Assembly: GCA_963169105.1 (NCBI GenBank)
Contig: OY720633.1
Location: 157,681,780 to 157,745,779, forward strand
DNA: 64,000 nucleotides
Reading direction: 5' to 3'
Origin: Ceriagrion tenellum
Lineage: Eukaryota > Arthropoda > Insecta > Odonata > Coenagrionidae
Position 1 is the stretch's first letter, and every line of letters begins with the position of its first letter. Below, in pieces: positions 10,985-22,313 of the stretch. The position numbers were made by a program, and so were the translations under genes. The notes beneath the pieces are model-generated. The model saw only the letters and a list, made by a program, of their open reading frames with translations. It did no database searches and was not told the origin of the DNA.

Positions 10985-12480
10985 CAGGGATTCAAAGATT
11001 CGGTCGAATCCTATCAAATCCATGGATTCGAGATTTGAATACCAGTCATGTGACTATGTACCAGTGGCGAAGAACTACTGATAATGAAGCTCCTAGACAG
11101 TTAACAATGTGCAGTGGTCGAAATATTGATAATTTTCGATGTTGCAATTTTGTGTAAAATACCACTCGAACAATCCGGAAATCCATCGCCAAATATTTTT
11201 AATTTGCCTAAAGGAATATTCAAGGAATCATTTTGTTCATCTTCCAAAGAAGCGTCATGCCGCAGCAATATACAATCCCCATTTGGCTCTGGAAATCACT
11301 ACTTCTCACTTATCATTTCTGCGGGGCATATTTCTCTCCAAAAGTACTATCAACAGTTTTCTTCACTATTGATAGTTCCCTGCCACTGCCACCACTGCAT
11401 CTGCTGTCTGCTACATCTGCTAACTATGCACTTTGCGCGGTAACAAAGAATGCTTGCTCCTCCTGCGTTTGGATTAAGAGAGAATCTAATTCAACCTAGA
11501 AATTTTTCACTAATCATCAGATATTAGCGATGTGGCCATTGATGGAGAATATTAAATGAAAACAATATGATTAAAATATTTATTCGAATACGTGATTCGC
11601 TCTGCCAATTATCGAATTATACTTTCCAGAGAGCATTTTATTTAGCAGTCACGGGAATGCTATATATCGAAGGTAACTGCAATCAAGATTTAAGTTGAAT
11701 GAGTCCAGGGAGCTCACTGTGAATCTTGTGATCACTGTAGAGTTCAGTGCTTGTAAAATGGCGAGGTGAAAAATTGAAATCTGCTCTATCCTGGCAAAAA
11801 TACTTTATTCAGAAAAAGAAATCTCATCAGTTACTAGTAAGATTTGGCACAATTATTCAGTTAAAAAGTGGCTATGACAAGTTGACAATTTGTGATATTT
11901 GCGGCACTTTCATATCCCGCGGCAAAGCTTCAAAAGCACATAAAACAACACTCACTGCAGGCCTGTGAAGCTGCAAAGTTATGGAAGCTATCCGAAGAAG
12001 CCAATAAAGAAGACTACAATCCTGCTTCTCTGGATGTTGATATTTCACTCCCTAGAACCAGTGCTTGTGAAGATGCATTGGATTCTCCCAATTATGCAGA
12101 TGCCTCACCTTTGTATCTTGTCTTCGACAGGCTCAGTGAGATCAAAAACTGGTCCTACAACATCCACTTCATCTCCTACCACTGCTGAGTCCATGATTTC
12201 CATAAAACCAATGCCACAAAAGTGCAAAAAATCAGACCAACCCAGCCTTCTACAATACTTAGATAAAAAAAGGCTTTCAAAGCTGGAGATCCAAGGCATG
12301 AAAAGATTACCAATTTAATTGCCAGGATGATTGTTAAAGACTGTTAACCTTTATCCTTGGTTGAAGATCAAGGGTTTAAAGAACTTGTTTCTCGTTGCAC
12401 TATGATTTCACAAAAACATGTTGCAAATACAATTATTCCTGACATTTACAAAAAAATGAGCAGAGTGAAATCTGTGAACA
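10985..12480 (+). mobile_element. hAT (BED zinc-finger) transposon remnant
   Basis: Starts at cagggattcaaagattcggt (10985), like hAT ends. Fragments at 11747-12480 in several frames match a BED-finger hAT transposase: ICDICGTFISRG, then LQKHIKQHSL (finger His residues), then LARMIVKDC-like and VEDQGFKELVS, the conserved 'phosphorylation-hot-spot to VEDxGFK' block, and IPDIYKKM. The transposase is cut off near 12480 by a LINE. Not functional. Confidence 0.72.
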
Positions 12481-12815
12481 TACCGCTACATAAGAAGGGA
12501 GACAGGACTATGTTCTAACTACAGGACGTTAGCCCTAAAATCACATGCCAGTAAAATATTGCTTTATGTGATATATGAACGCATGAAGGCATTTCTAAAC
12601 CCTGAAATACTGGAAGAGCAAACGAGCTTCATGCCAGGCAAAGGCACAAGAGAACAAATTATGGTGGCTCAAGAAGTCATACGAAGACAATTTAATGACC
12701 TACATGCATGCAAAAGCCTTTGACATGGTGAACTGGACATATTTCTGGAATGCATTACAAGCCGCTGGGGTGCTTGGACATCTAATGCATCTAATTTGCT
12801 CCCTCTATTTTTTAG
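12481..12815 (+). mobile_element. LINE reverse-transcriptase fragment inside hAT
   Basis: Begins sharply after the hAT block. Read across frames it gives PLHKKGDRTMF, RTLALKSHASKILLYVIYER, FMPGKGTREQIMVAQEVIRR and AKAFDMVNWTYFWNALQAAG, the first palm motifs of an APE-type LINE reverse transcriptase. Truncated at both ends. Confidence 0.75.
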
Positions 12816-13009
12816 ATCTTCTTCTTTCCATAATATTTCTCTAATTTCTATACCCGGTTCGCACAAGGTACACACTCCCTTAGTGTATTCATAAATCAAT
12901 ATTACTGGTATTGCAATACATCACTCACGCCAGAGTTACAAGTTCTCTAGCTAAGAAATGACATATCAAAATGCACTATTGCAAGAATGTATGCATTTCT
13001 CTCCTTAAA

Positions 13010-13215
13010 TCCGCTCCTGTCCCCTGCTATTCCCACCGTGCTGCATTAGCAATCTTCGTCTCCCACCCAGAGCTTCCCGATGGAGTCGCCTATCCGTCAG
13101 CGGAATGCAGGTGAACCTCGGACAGACGCTTGGTGGAGTGGGGGCTGGGGAGTGGGGCGGGGAGCGAGGCGGAGAGCGTGCCACTCAAGTAGTCGGGCGA
13201 AAGAAGTAGCAGCAT
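13010..13215. other. GC-rich island within intron
   Basis: Strongly GC- and CpG-rich (gtgggggctggggagtgggg, cggggagcgaggcggagagc) against AT-rich surroundings. No coding frame recognised. It shares agtagcagcatat and similar preceding GC-rich words with the CpG patch near 60830. Confidence 0.4.
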
Positions 13216-13291
13216 ATGGTAAAATGTGTCACTGATGAGATGTGCATTCTATTTATTTTAATTTCTCATCCTTGACTGTGTCGAAATCTCC

Positions 13292-13793
13292 AGTCAATAA
13301 AAGAACTCGAACTTACACTATGAAGCTTCATAGGCATAGTCCAAACTATGCAAAGATTGCTATGATGCTTTATTGCTAAATCTCTTACTCATTAAAAAAA
13401 AACAAAAATGGTTGTTTAGATGTAGATTTCCGTGGGGCATGGATGGAGGCTGATCCTTCCAATTTTCGGGATTTCCTTCTTGATTCTTTCAATTTTTGGG
13501 GTTTCTGCCATGAAAAGATGGAATAATGCAGTGGAAATCCCAAAAATCGGAAATATCAACATCTGACAAGTTTGTTGTGTTCAACTTTATGCACCCTTTT
13601 CGCATGAATACAATTCTCAATAAACTTTCATAAATTATTACGTCGTAAATCATGACAGTACATCACTAGAGTACATCTTAATTTAAGGGAACAAAAAAAA
13701 CAGCTCATCGCAATGCTCTTGGAAAAGATACTCATTTATGCAAAATTCTATTCAATGAAGTGCTGATTTCCCAGTGACTTCGTAATTTCGAGT
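13292..13793. mobile_element. Pogo/Tigger-like MITE
   Basis: Left end cagtcaataaaagaactcga and right end (reverse complement) cagtagaaactcgaaattac are related inverted ends of the CAGT type used by pogo/Tigger elements. About 500 bp, no transposase. The two ends are diverged, so the call is moderate. Confidence 0.45.
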
Positions 13794-13795
13794 TT

Positions 13796-14670
13796 CTACT
13801 GTAGTCATTTATGATGCCCAAAGGAGACTTGTTTATTTTCCTGCTTAACAAGGAAGATTTTCGAAATAGGTCCTCCCACCCACCACAAACAGATATCACC
13901 AACGATTACAACTTCCAACTCCGGCACAACATCTATCATCAAAAATTTAATTTAGATGTGGGCTCAGAAGACAAGAGAATTGTCATGAGTGAAGTTGTCC
14001 CTCGGTTATGAATTATTAGGCTAGTGAACAAGAGGCATCAACTCAACTGGGGTGTTGCATGATGGCAGTCATCAGTGGACAAAACTTCACTGTCATTCAT
14101 CAATCACAGTCTATTTAACCATCTCCAAATCAGCTGGAATCAAATGTAGAACAAAGAAGAGCACACATGCACCCTTCCTTTGTTCAGTGTTGGTGCAGTA
14201 CATGTCAGTAAAGTTTTGAATTCCCAAATCCTCTCATTAACCATGAGTAAAACCAAAAGGTGTTCCATGAGGACAACTAATAAACTTATTATTTTAAATT
14301 ATTGATACAAGAATAAGACAGTCAAGAAAGCATTCCTCTAAAAAAATAATTTAATTAAGCAAAAGTTGATAAATTCAAGTAATTTTCTGAGCTTTTTCTT
14401 CATTAAACTGTAACCTAATTATTACAAAAATGACTAGCTATGTCAAATTGAATGTACCTATTAAGATTTATGCAGATAGAGATCAATGTGATGTGGCCAT
14501 AATCCAGTTCAAGTAATCCACTCACTATGCAAATTAACCTTTGTTCAAATATTCATGCCTAAAAATTCACTTCTACCCTAACAGACTTGATCGTTTACTG
14601 GAACTCATTCCATACAACAGTAAACATTTGAAATACACCTGCATTTAAAAACATAAGACCAAAAACTCAC
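13796..14670. other. DOCK intron, no recognised feature
   Basis: AT-rich intron. No motif or repeat could be supported. Confidence 0.5.
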
Positions 14671-14858
14671 CAGGCAATCAAAAATGATGACACCATGTAT
14701 CTTTAAATCCAAAGGCTCAGCAAGGATTGCGAAAAGAGCATCAAGAATGTCTGGAAGGAATTTGATAATCTCACCTCCATCCACTTTCAAAAATGCCTCA
14801 AGAGTATCGATCAGCACATGGTCACTATGCCTCCAATCCAACAGCTGTAATAAGCACA
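14671..14858 (-). CDS. mbc/DOCK1-like: DOCK exon 12: LLxWR / VDGGE block
   Basis: Encodes VCLLQLLDWRHSD then FLKVDGGEIIKFLPDILDAL, the DOCK-A block after DHR-1 (V-D-L-L-G-L-L-K-W-R, K-V-D-G-G-E-V-V-K-F-L-Q-D-T-L-D-A-L). The start was set at acceptor attag (14859) because only this keeps frame with exon 11 and restores the V-x-L-L-x-L-L-x-W-R pattern; a second AG 14 bases inside would break the frame. Donor gtgagt below 14671, phase 0. Confidence 0.93.
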
Positions 14859-15516
14859 CTAATTTTTGGAGTCAAGTAGAAAAAACTTCAATAAGTTGAT
14901 GTGAAAGTAAATATATTAAGTTGTGTGATGATGTTAATAATAATAAGTTTTTATTTGTTCAGAGATTATGTAAAACATATAGAATACAGAACATATCAGG
15001 TTTAAAAAAATACACATCAAATAATGATATCAAAAAACCTGCACATGAAAGAGGCAAAATAACATAATTCACAACTACCATCCTCCAAGAACTTATGGAT
15101 GGAGTAGAATAGAGAGTTTAGAGGAAATCTTCCAAGTTAGTTCTTAAAAGTGGGTACCTTATCATTTGATTTGAAGCTCACAGTATTTATTTTGAAGTAT
15201 TATCCCCATTGAGTCTGGACCAATTGTGGTTGCTCAAGTGCATAGATGAAATCATAAAAGTGCACATAATTACCTGTCCAGGCATCCTTTTTCACTTCAT
15301 CTGTAATATAGCCCTTAAATGAAACAACTCAAAAATTGATGGCATTTATTTAAAATAAATGATAAATACCTAATATGCACTAGTTTTTTCATATAGACAT
15401 TCATCTATTTTACCCTTTCCTTTAACATTAGTTTTTCATTTTTATCCCAAGCAAGCACACCCTCTAATTATTAATTATTTAAAATCATATGTGGTGCTAA
15501 CTACATTTAAAAATAT
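14859..15516. other. DOCK intron, no recognised feature
   Basis: AT-rich intron. A 27-base stretch at 15275-15301 is bounded by AG and GT on the minus strand, but it is not needed for DOCK and contains nothing recognisable. Confidence 0.5.
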
Positions 15517-16230
15517 ACAGAAGACACTCCTTATAACGAATGTCCTCATAAAGAAATATCGCTATTATGATCTGATTTCCTTGGTCCCGACCAAATGCAC
15601 ATACTAATGTACAGAAAAAGAAACGATATAACGAAATTTTCACTATAGTGATATAACAAACCATAGTCACGGACCCAATTGAAAGAAAAAACTCTTTATA
15701 GCAAATACTGACTCAAAATCACTGGATTAGGTGCGGTCATTAGCATCAGAGCATAATGCAGCTGGAACTCGAAATATGATCCTTTTTTTGATCAACTGGC
15801 TGAAGATAAGGCACTGCCACATCATCAGTATTGCTTGCTCCAACTCTCATATCCATTTCAAGGGTTGAGCAACACCATATTCATCCTCCACTCTTATTCT
15901 CCCTCCCCACTTCCCCTACCAATCCTTCCTTCCACCATCACCAAATGATCCAAAATGAGTTACACTTAATCTGCAGTGCCCCAGCAACCCTTGCAATACC
16001 GATAAGTAATGGCTCATATTAAGGGTAAAAGAGATTTTCCTTTTCCACCCAACCACCCCTCCCCTTTCTGTCTCTCCAGGAGTGTCCCTAGTACTCTCCA
16101 GTACCATGTGAACTCATGAGACTTTGCAACATGTCTCCTGACTGACGAGCTAATAACTCCCTAAATTCTTATTCTCTTGTTTATTCTATACCTACTCTCC
16201 GCATAACATTATTTTTGGAATTTCTGGAAT

Positions 16231-16885
16231 ATGGATTCATCAAAGCCTAAGAAATCTAGAATAGCCATATCGTTGGACGATAAAATGAAGATGATCCATG
16301 AAGTTGAAGAAATGAAATTGAACAAGACTGCCGTTGGCAAAAATTCGGAGTTTCCCTATCAACGCTCTCCACAATTCTCTCTAGCCGTGAAAAAGTGCTT
16401 GAGAAATTGGGAGGAGGAGTTTTGCTGAAAAGGAAGAAGTTGCATGGTGCTAAGTTTTCTGGAATTGAGGATGAAGTTTGCGCTTTTTTTTGCAAGTGTC
16501 ATCAAAAGAACCTTCCTGTCAGCAGCCCTATTCTACAGTAGAAGGCAGAAGCAATTTCCCTAAGAAAAACGTTGAGGGATTCAAATGCTCCACAGGCTGG
16601 CTGACGAAGTTTAAAGCAAGGTACAACACTGTGTCTCTTAACATCTGTGGAGAAGAAGTGGACGACAACGAGGCGGTCGAGAAGTGGCATTTGGAAAATA
16701 AAGCACTCATTAATGAATATCTCCCGGAAAACAGCTTTACTTTTGATGAAACAGGACTTTTCTACTATGCACTACTTGATACAACATTAGGGCTGAAAGG
16801 AGAGAGATGCCATGGAGGGAGGAAAAGTAAACTGAGTAAATGGGTGCTTGCAATTTGCAAGCAGGGGAGGGGAAGTGTTATATGA
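16231..16885 (+). pseudogene. Tigger 1 transposase, N-terminal half
   Basis: Two frames joined by a shift near 16400-16480. Residues 1-40 form the psq-type helix-turn-helix. The second frame carries the CENP-B-like HTH block GFKCSTGWLTKFKARYN, then EKWHLENK and the first catalytic Asp in FTFDETGLF, followed by GLKGERCHGGRKSK. True homology ends near 16837; beyond that the open frame runs into the inserted DNA. Confidence 0.85.
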
Positions 16886-17963
16886 TGAGACTCTTTAAAT
16901 AAAGTCTGCGTGCTACATGCAAGCAAAGAAAAGTATAATTCTCGAAAATGAAATACACGCCCCATGAGGTATGGATACCAGACAGTTCTAGTACAAACTT
17001 ATATTGTATCTCATCCAGTTATTAACGACTTTTCAAAATACTATAATCCATATAACGAAACGAACGTGGAACCACTGGAAGATCATCATAACCTCATTTG
17101 ACGACATATAAGACGCTCTTCTACGTTAGATATTTCATTTCAGCACAGCATACTTAATAAGATCTCACATGAAGAATTTTACTATGTAAATTAGATCGGA
17201 ATTGAGATTTTTAATATACTAATTTTCATGTTCAATTTTTCTCTTCCAATCTTCTACATGGACTGCATGTTTTTTTCATGAAAACTACCATATCATGAAG
17301 CTTGGTTGGTTGAAATTGGTCATTAAAGCTATGGTAGAGGCCAGGAAAACTTTGAAGATATTATACGCAGTAGTTAGCAGTGCAAAAAATGATGAGTGCA
17401 AGACTAAATGATATGCACTTAGTGTGCCTAACTTATATATGTAAAGCTATCGATTGCAATAACTCGAAGCCTAATCGATTTTTTTAACTTTTACACAATA
17501 TCGACAAATAAATCTAACCCTCCCCTGAAACTGGCCTGCCTCGCTGAGTTCCAAACCTCGAATCGACACTCGGACCGGCGACAATGGAGAAATATATCCA
17601 TAGCAATGAAAGTGAAAAAATTTCTAAATCCCCAGATAAAAGTTAAAAAAATTCAGTTTTACGGTAGGTAGGGAAAAATTGATTGCAAGAATAAGATTTT
17701 TCAAACATTCAGCCTCATATTTGTGAAAGAATCAATCTTGTAGCTCAATTATTTCATATTTTAATGAACGAAAGAAAAAAGGTCTACACTAAAATTTTTC
17801 ATTTTTCCCATATAATCCCATGTAAAGATATCGATTGCAATAAATCAAAGCCTACTCAACTTTTTTAACTTTTTCGATTTTTTCCCAACTCGAAACATGA
17901 TTCTAACTCTACCCTGAAAATTTCACCCACCTAGCTTGTTTAGAAATGCCCCAGGAGTTTTGA
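16838..17963. mobile_element. Unclassified 1.1 kb insertion in Tigger 1
   Basis: The Tigger protein stops at GGRKSKLS and resumes as QFCLCVNQTGTDK at about 17973. The intervening DNA is foreign. TGAGT occurs at both edges (16833-16837 and 17964-17968), consistent with a 5-base target duplication. No coding region or clear inverted ends. It contains a direct repeat of about 120 bp (17438-17560 and 17820-17945). Confidence 0.6.
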
Positions 17964-17972
17964 TGAGTCAGT

Positions 17973-19016
17973 CAGTCAGTTTTGTCTCTGTGTGAATCAG
18001 ACTGGCACTGACAAAATCAAGCCTATTTTCACTGGCAAGCACGAGAAGCCTAGATGTTTTAAAAATGTTCGACTAGAAAAACTTCCAGTTTTCTATGATT
18101 TCAACAAGAGTAGTTGGATTACAAAAGAAATTTTTCATCTAACTCTATTTAGATGACAGGAAATTGGAAGAGAAGGAGAGAACAGGAAAATCATCGTCCC
18201 GCTAGATAATGCAACCTCCCATAAATTTGTCGAAAATCTGGGCCTTCCCAATACGCATTGTTTTTCTTCCTCCGAATGCTACAAGCAAAGTACAGCCCTT
18301 AGACAAACGAATTATACAAAACTTTAAAGAACTGTACCGAAGGAGATTAGTGCAATATTATCTACGATGGATCAGTAAGTAAAAACCATGTGACCGCTGT
18401 CATTCACATATTGTATATTATCATTGATTCATAGTTCATTAAACTACTTGATATTTTTGGTAAGAGATGGGGAAAATCATGAAGTAAATCCCAAAATGGA
18501 AAATTTAACATTGCAAGTTGGAGAGTCTTGGAAAGAGATTTCTTCTATAACTGTCATGAACTGCTGGAAAGAAGCAGGATTTCTTTCGCCTGCAACTACC
18601 CTGGCAGTTTCCGAAGTAAGAAATTAATAACACCATTAACTCTGAGCATGATTTCCAGAAAATATTTAGAGTAGCAAAAATTTATGAAGAATTTAAAATG
18701 TTTGGGAAGAGACGAAGGAAGAGGTCACCACAGAGAGGAGGGGTCTTGCAAGTGATCTTCACAATTACTTGGCCCATGCTGACAAAATATCGTCAGTAAA
18801 AACAAATGACTATGTTTCCATCGATGATAATGATGAGGTTCTTGTTCCACCTAGACCAAATGATGTTCTGCTTGCATTATGCATGCTGCATACATTTCAA
18901 ATATTTCAAGATGTTTATGATCAATTCAATTTTCATTTGACTAAATTAGAAGTCATGGTGGAAGAAACAACAGAAAAAAGCAAAGTTCAAAAACGTATAA
19001 CAGACTTTTTTAAGTA
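17973..19016 (+). pseudogene. Tigger 1 transposase, C-terminal half
   Basis: Resumes with TGTDKIKPIFTGKHEKPRCF (17987-18049), then the second catalytic block VPLDNATSH and the third (STMDQ). Later frames give VGESWKEISSITVMNCWKEA (18512-18572), the conserved W-x-x-I-x-x-x-T-I-x-N-C-F-R-K-A-G-F block, and a C-terminal coiled segment ending ITDFFK. Several frameshifts are present. Confidence 0.85.
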
Positions 19017-19050
19017 ATGCGAAAAAATAAATTAATCTTTATCTTTCATA

Positions 19051-20489
19051 CAGTCAAAAATTTATTGGTTTCATTTTACTTATACCTCTTATTGTCTGAC
19101 GTTTTCAACTGTGTCAATAGTTTTCTTCAATGTCTTGATGTAAATGATAAGTCCACAATTAAGTGAAAATCTGGAATCTGCAGTAAAATAGAGATGCACA
19201 GCCAGAAACACTATGCTAGCTTTGTGGTGAAGTGGAAATGGCAGGAACAATATGCAAACCACTGCCGTCGTCGCTTCCATGGGAAATGGAGTGGGAGGGG
19301 GGGGAAGGATGATTGAGGTCTTGGCAAGGGTGACCCATGGCTATCAGGTTACCTGGGAGCTTAGGTCTGGGAGTTATCTTGTTTTGAGATCTCCCGAAAC
19401 ATATCAAATATCTGTTTTCTTTTTCCAAGTGAACTCCTCTCACCACCAAGACATTCCTCAGGCCTTACCTACTCCTAAGGAGGATGAAACTTGATCCCAT
19501 CACAGTGATATTGCCCTATCTTTCTTGCCTTCAGAGGAGAGAGCGAGACTGAGGAAATATATTAGATTGCTTGGGAAAAATATAAAGTGAAATCTTCAAC
19601 CCATAAGTTCAGGAAACACAATGTGTCATATCAATATTTAATAAATTGAGGACTATAATGCTAAATTAATGCATGTTAACATTCCTTGTTTATAAATATG
19701 AAGGAGTGTTGTTTTTGTTTTCAAAGGAATTTCCACTTTGGGTCCATGCACTGCTGAAACAGGCTTTTAAAATGCCAAACTTCATCAAGTATAATGAGCT
19801 ATTTCTTCAATAGTACGCCTTATGGAAGAAAGGAAGGATGGGAATACCAACGTCGAACTTCAGAATAAAAACTAAGTGTCAATCTTGACAGGATTGTAAT
19901 ACATAGTGAAAATGGAAAGAGCCTGCATTGATGTTTTCATTCTAGGTGTTTTAATTTTGGAAGGGGGCATCCCAATGGCTACTTGTGGTCACTGAAAACA
20001 TACTTGTGGGTGTGGTAAGAAAGGGTCTTTTCTGGATGAGAGTTGACTATACACATCTTTCTGTGGATAATTAATACTTAATTAGAAATTCTGAATGCAA
20101 AAGCATATTGATTTAGTGCTCCTAATTGAATCTTTATTCACTTTTTTGAATCACCACTTTTAGCTTTTCAGAAAAATACAAGGGAATTTCCTAATGTCTG
20201 GAGTCTACCCTGAAAGTGCCCTTACTCTGCCTGCCTATGTCATTTTCTCCTCCAATCGTGTGAATTAGACATGTGAATTTGCTGCGGTTGTTTACTCCTT
20301 GTAAGGAATTGGTCCCTGCCGTGCAATCCCCAGCTCCCACTGCATTTGTAACAGGAAGGGAGTGAAGGGGCGATAAAAAGGGGATAAAGATTCTCTGAAG
20401 AGCGCTCTAAGAAAGAGCTGCTGTGTAGCAGCAATGGGTATGAGATATAGAGCGACAATGCCAATTGCTCATGAGAGAGCCAGTTGTTG
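19051..20489. other. DOCK intron, no recognised feature
   Basis: Mixed intronic sequence. A slightly GC-richer piece (about 19230-19500) has an open frame on each strand without recognisable homology. Confidence 0.5.
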
Positions 20490-21900
20490 CCAGGTAAGAA
20501 AATTTCCCGGATGGCACATCAGTCGTGGGAGACTCGTGTGACTGTCCCACATCAAATCGCCTGATTCCAGAACCCCTGCAGGGAAAGGGTAACCATTCAA
20601 TCCGTTTCGCAAGAGTGTAAATCATGCAAACTTTGTCCTTACGGTAAGTGTGAATCGCCAGATTTTTGTGGGTAGACGGTAATTAGAGTGCGCAAATCAG
20701 TTGAGATAGGTGCAAACTCTTATTGGAGTGAACACCATCCAATCCTCTGTCATGGAGCTCACTCAAAGATGGATGTAGTCGATTCGATTTTGAAGGCACC
20801 AGGGGCATAATGATTCAGTAGGAGAATAAGGAGGATATTTTAGAGATATTCCAAAACTTTGTGGATGATGAAGTGTGGCTTGATATCCAAGCTGAAAAAC
20901 CTCCACACAAATAGTTTATGGACAGTAATCCAGATCATAAATCATGCTGAAAGGTGCGCGGGTGGAGTGAGTAAAGTCCTGGAGAATAAAACATTGATTG
21001 GAGTTTATATTATGATGGGAATTGTACAGAAACCAGACTATCACAGCAGTTTTTCAAAATGGGAGAGCATCTTGTCTCCATATTTTTTAAAGATTTTACA
21101 GGGAAAAGATTTCATATGCCACTGGAATTTCTTGATTTAGTGATTTTTTGGAAAATGAAAGATTTAGTGATGACTGCCCCAATAAAAAACTTATCAAAAT
21201 CCTACCAGTCTTGGAGCACATTAAAAAGTGGTTCTCTGCTCCCCACATCCCTGAAGCAGCAATAGTGGTTGATGAGTCTCTACTCCAGAGGAAGGGACAC
21301 CTATCATGAAAGCAATTTATTTCTTCAAAACGCAGCTGGTTTGAGATCAAATTCTATTTTTCTTATTGAGTGCGAAACAAGTTGAGTGGATTTGTAAAAT
21401 TTACTCCGGAAGGGACACTATGCTTAGTGAAACTTACAAAAAAGAACCGGCCCGTGGAAATGTTTAACATTTATGATCACTTAGGCAGAAAATTTCACCT
21501 CAAAGTACAGTCAAACTCTGGTAGGGAAAATAGCTCCTTCTCATACTCATTAACACATCTTCAAAAAAAAATTATCCCACATAAAGATGTGTAGTATGGT
21601 TCAAAGCAGGGCAGCATAAGGAAATGAGATTCTGCTGGCCAGATTGTGAGGTGGCATTCTGCCTTACCACATGTTTCAAAGATTATCACACAAAAACTGA
21701 ATTTAAGAAAAAAATATTTTTTACATAAATTGTTGATATTTTATGAAAAATAAATGCGTAAAATTGAAAGATAAATACAAAATATGATAAGAAATGTATA
21801 CCTTTTACTGTGGCCAAAAAGTTTGATTGATACTAAAAACAAATTTTCCCCAAATGAAATGCACTTTTTGAAAAATTCGTTCGCCAGTCAAGTGGTTAAA
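20490..21900 (+). mobile_element. piggyBac-like transposon, copy A
   Basis: Transposase fragments match the piggyBac (DDE_Tnp_1_7) domain: GVYIMMGIVQKPDYHSSFSK (21002), a region equivalent to IRPVLEHIKKWFS (about 21195-21237), VVDESLL with the first catalytic Asp (about 21265-21285) and LVKLTKKNRPVEMFNIYDHL (21424-21483). The right end is ttcgccagtcaagtgg followed by TTAA (to about 21897), the piggyBac target site. Frameshifts and stops throughout. Homology to copy B on the opposite strand continues left to about 20490. Confidence 0.85.
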
Positions 21901-21969
21901 AATAAAGAATATTTCTACAGAGAGCATAATGGTTAGAACATCAATGATTATATCAATAATATCTCTTAC

Positions 21970-22135
21970 CATTTTGGGTCAGTTTCGTTGAGCAAACATA
22001 TGTCTGAATGAAAAATCTGGCTTTTTCACTCAATTTCAATCCTTGGGTGTTATATTTTTTCATTTCCACATCATTTACATCTGCTGGTAGAATTAGATAT
22101 GGACAACTAACTCTTTCAATTTTTTTATGATCTAT
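21970..22135 (-). CDS. mbc/DOCK1-like: DOCK exon 11: end of DHR-1, CSTKLTQN motif
   Basis: Ends with VCSTKLTQN, a motif shared by nearly all DOCK-A and DOCK-B proteins at the close of DHR-1. Acceptor ggcag at 22136, donor gtaaga below 21970. Phase 0 in, phase 1 out (the next codon is Val, completed by exon 12). The downstream intron (7.1 kb) begins only about 70 bp from the end of piggyBac copy A. Confidence 0.95.
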
Positions 22136-22219
22136 CTGCCGATAAGCAAACATTAATTAGTAACAAATATGATCATTACCATATTTTTAACTGCAACTTT
22201 CTCTACAACTTTCTCTTAC

Positions 22220-22313
22220 CATATACACATTTAAAACATGTTTGCCATCCGGTATAAGGGTGCCACACTCCTTCATGATGTTAATGAAAGACATTCCAAA
22301 AGGTTTTTCTGCA
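22220..22313 (-). CDS. mbc/DOCK1-like: DOCK exon 10: DHR-1 (C2) domain, third part
   Basis: Short exon encoding AEKPFGMSFINIMKECGTLI then PDGKHVLNVYM, equivalent to the DOCK strand pair S-E-K-x-F-x-x-x-F-V-x-L-M-x-x-x-G-T-x-x-x-D-G-x-H. Acceptor cttcag at 22314, donor gtaaga below 22220. One base completes Ser from exon 9; phase 0 out. Confidence 0.92.

Larger units (their letters stand above)
15517..19050 (+). mobile_element. Pogo/Tigger DNA transposon 1 (Tc1/mariner superfamily), interrupted
   Basis: The 5' end cagaagacactccttataac at about 15517 resembles the CAGTGGAGC...TTATAACGAA end at 35622. The transposase begins at 16231 (CENP-B/psq helix-turn-helix: KSRIAISLDDKMKMIHEVEE). A second DNA-binding part (KNVEGFKCSTGWLTKFKARY, 16567-16626) and the catalytic core follow: FTFDETGLF (16737), VPLDNATSH (about 18200) and STMDQ (18366), the three expected acidic positions. 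The C terminus ends QKRITDFFK at 19013. Frameshifts and a 1.1 kb insert disable it. No 3' end was clear. Confidence 0.88.

Noticed and set aside
15275..15301. Candidate 27-base DOCK microexon between exons 11 and 12
   Set aside because: Exons 11 and 12 join in frame without it once the distal acceptor of exon 12 is used, and the sequence does not match the family.
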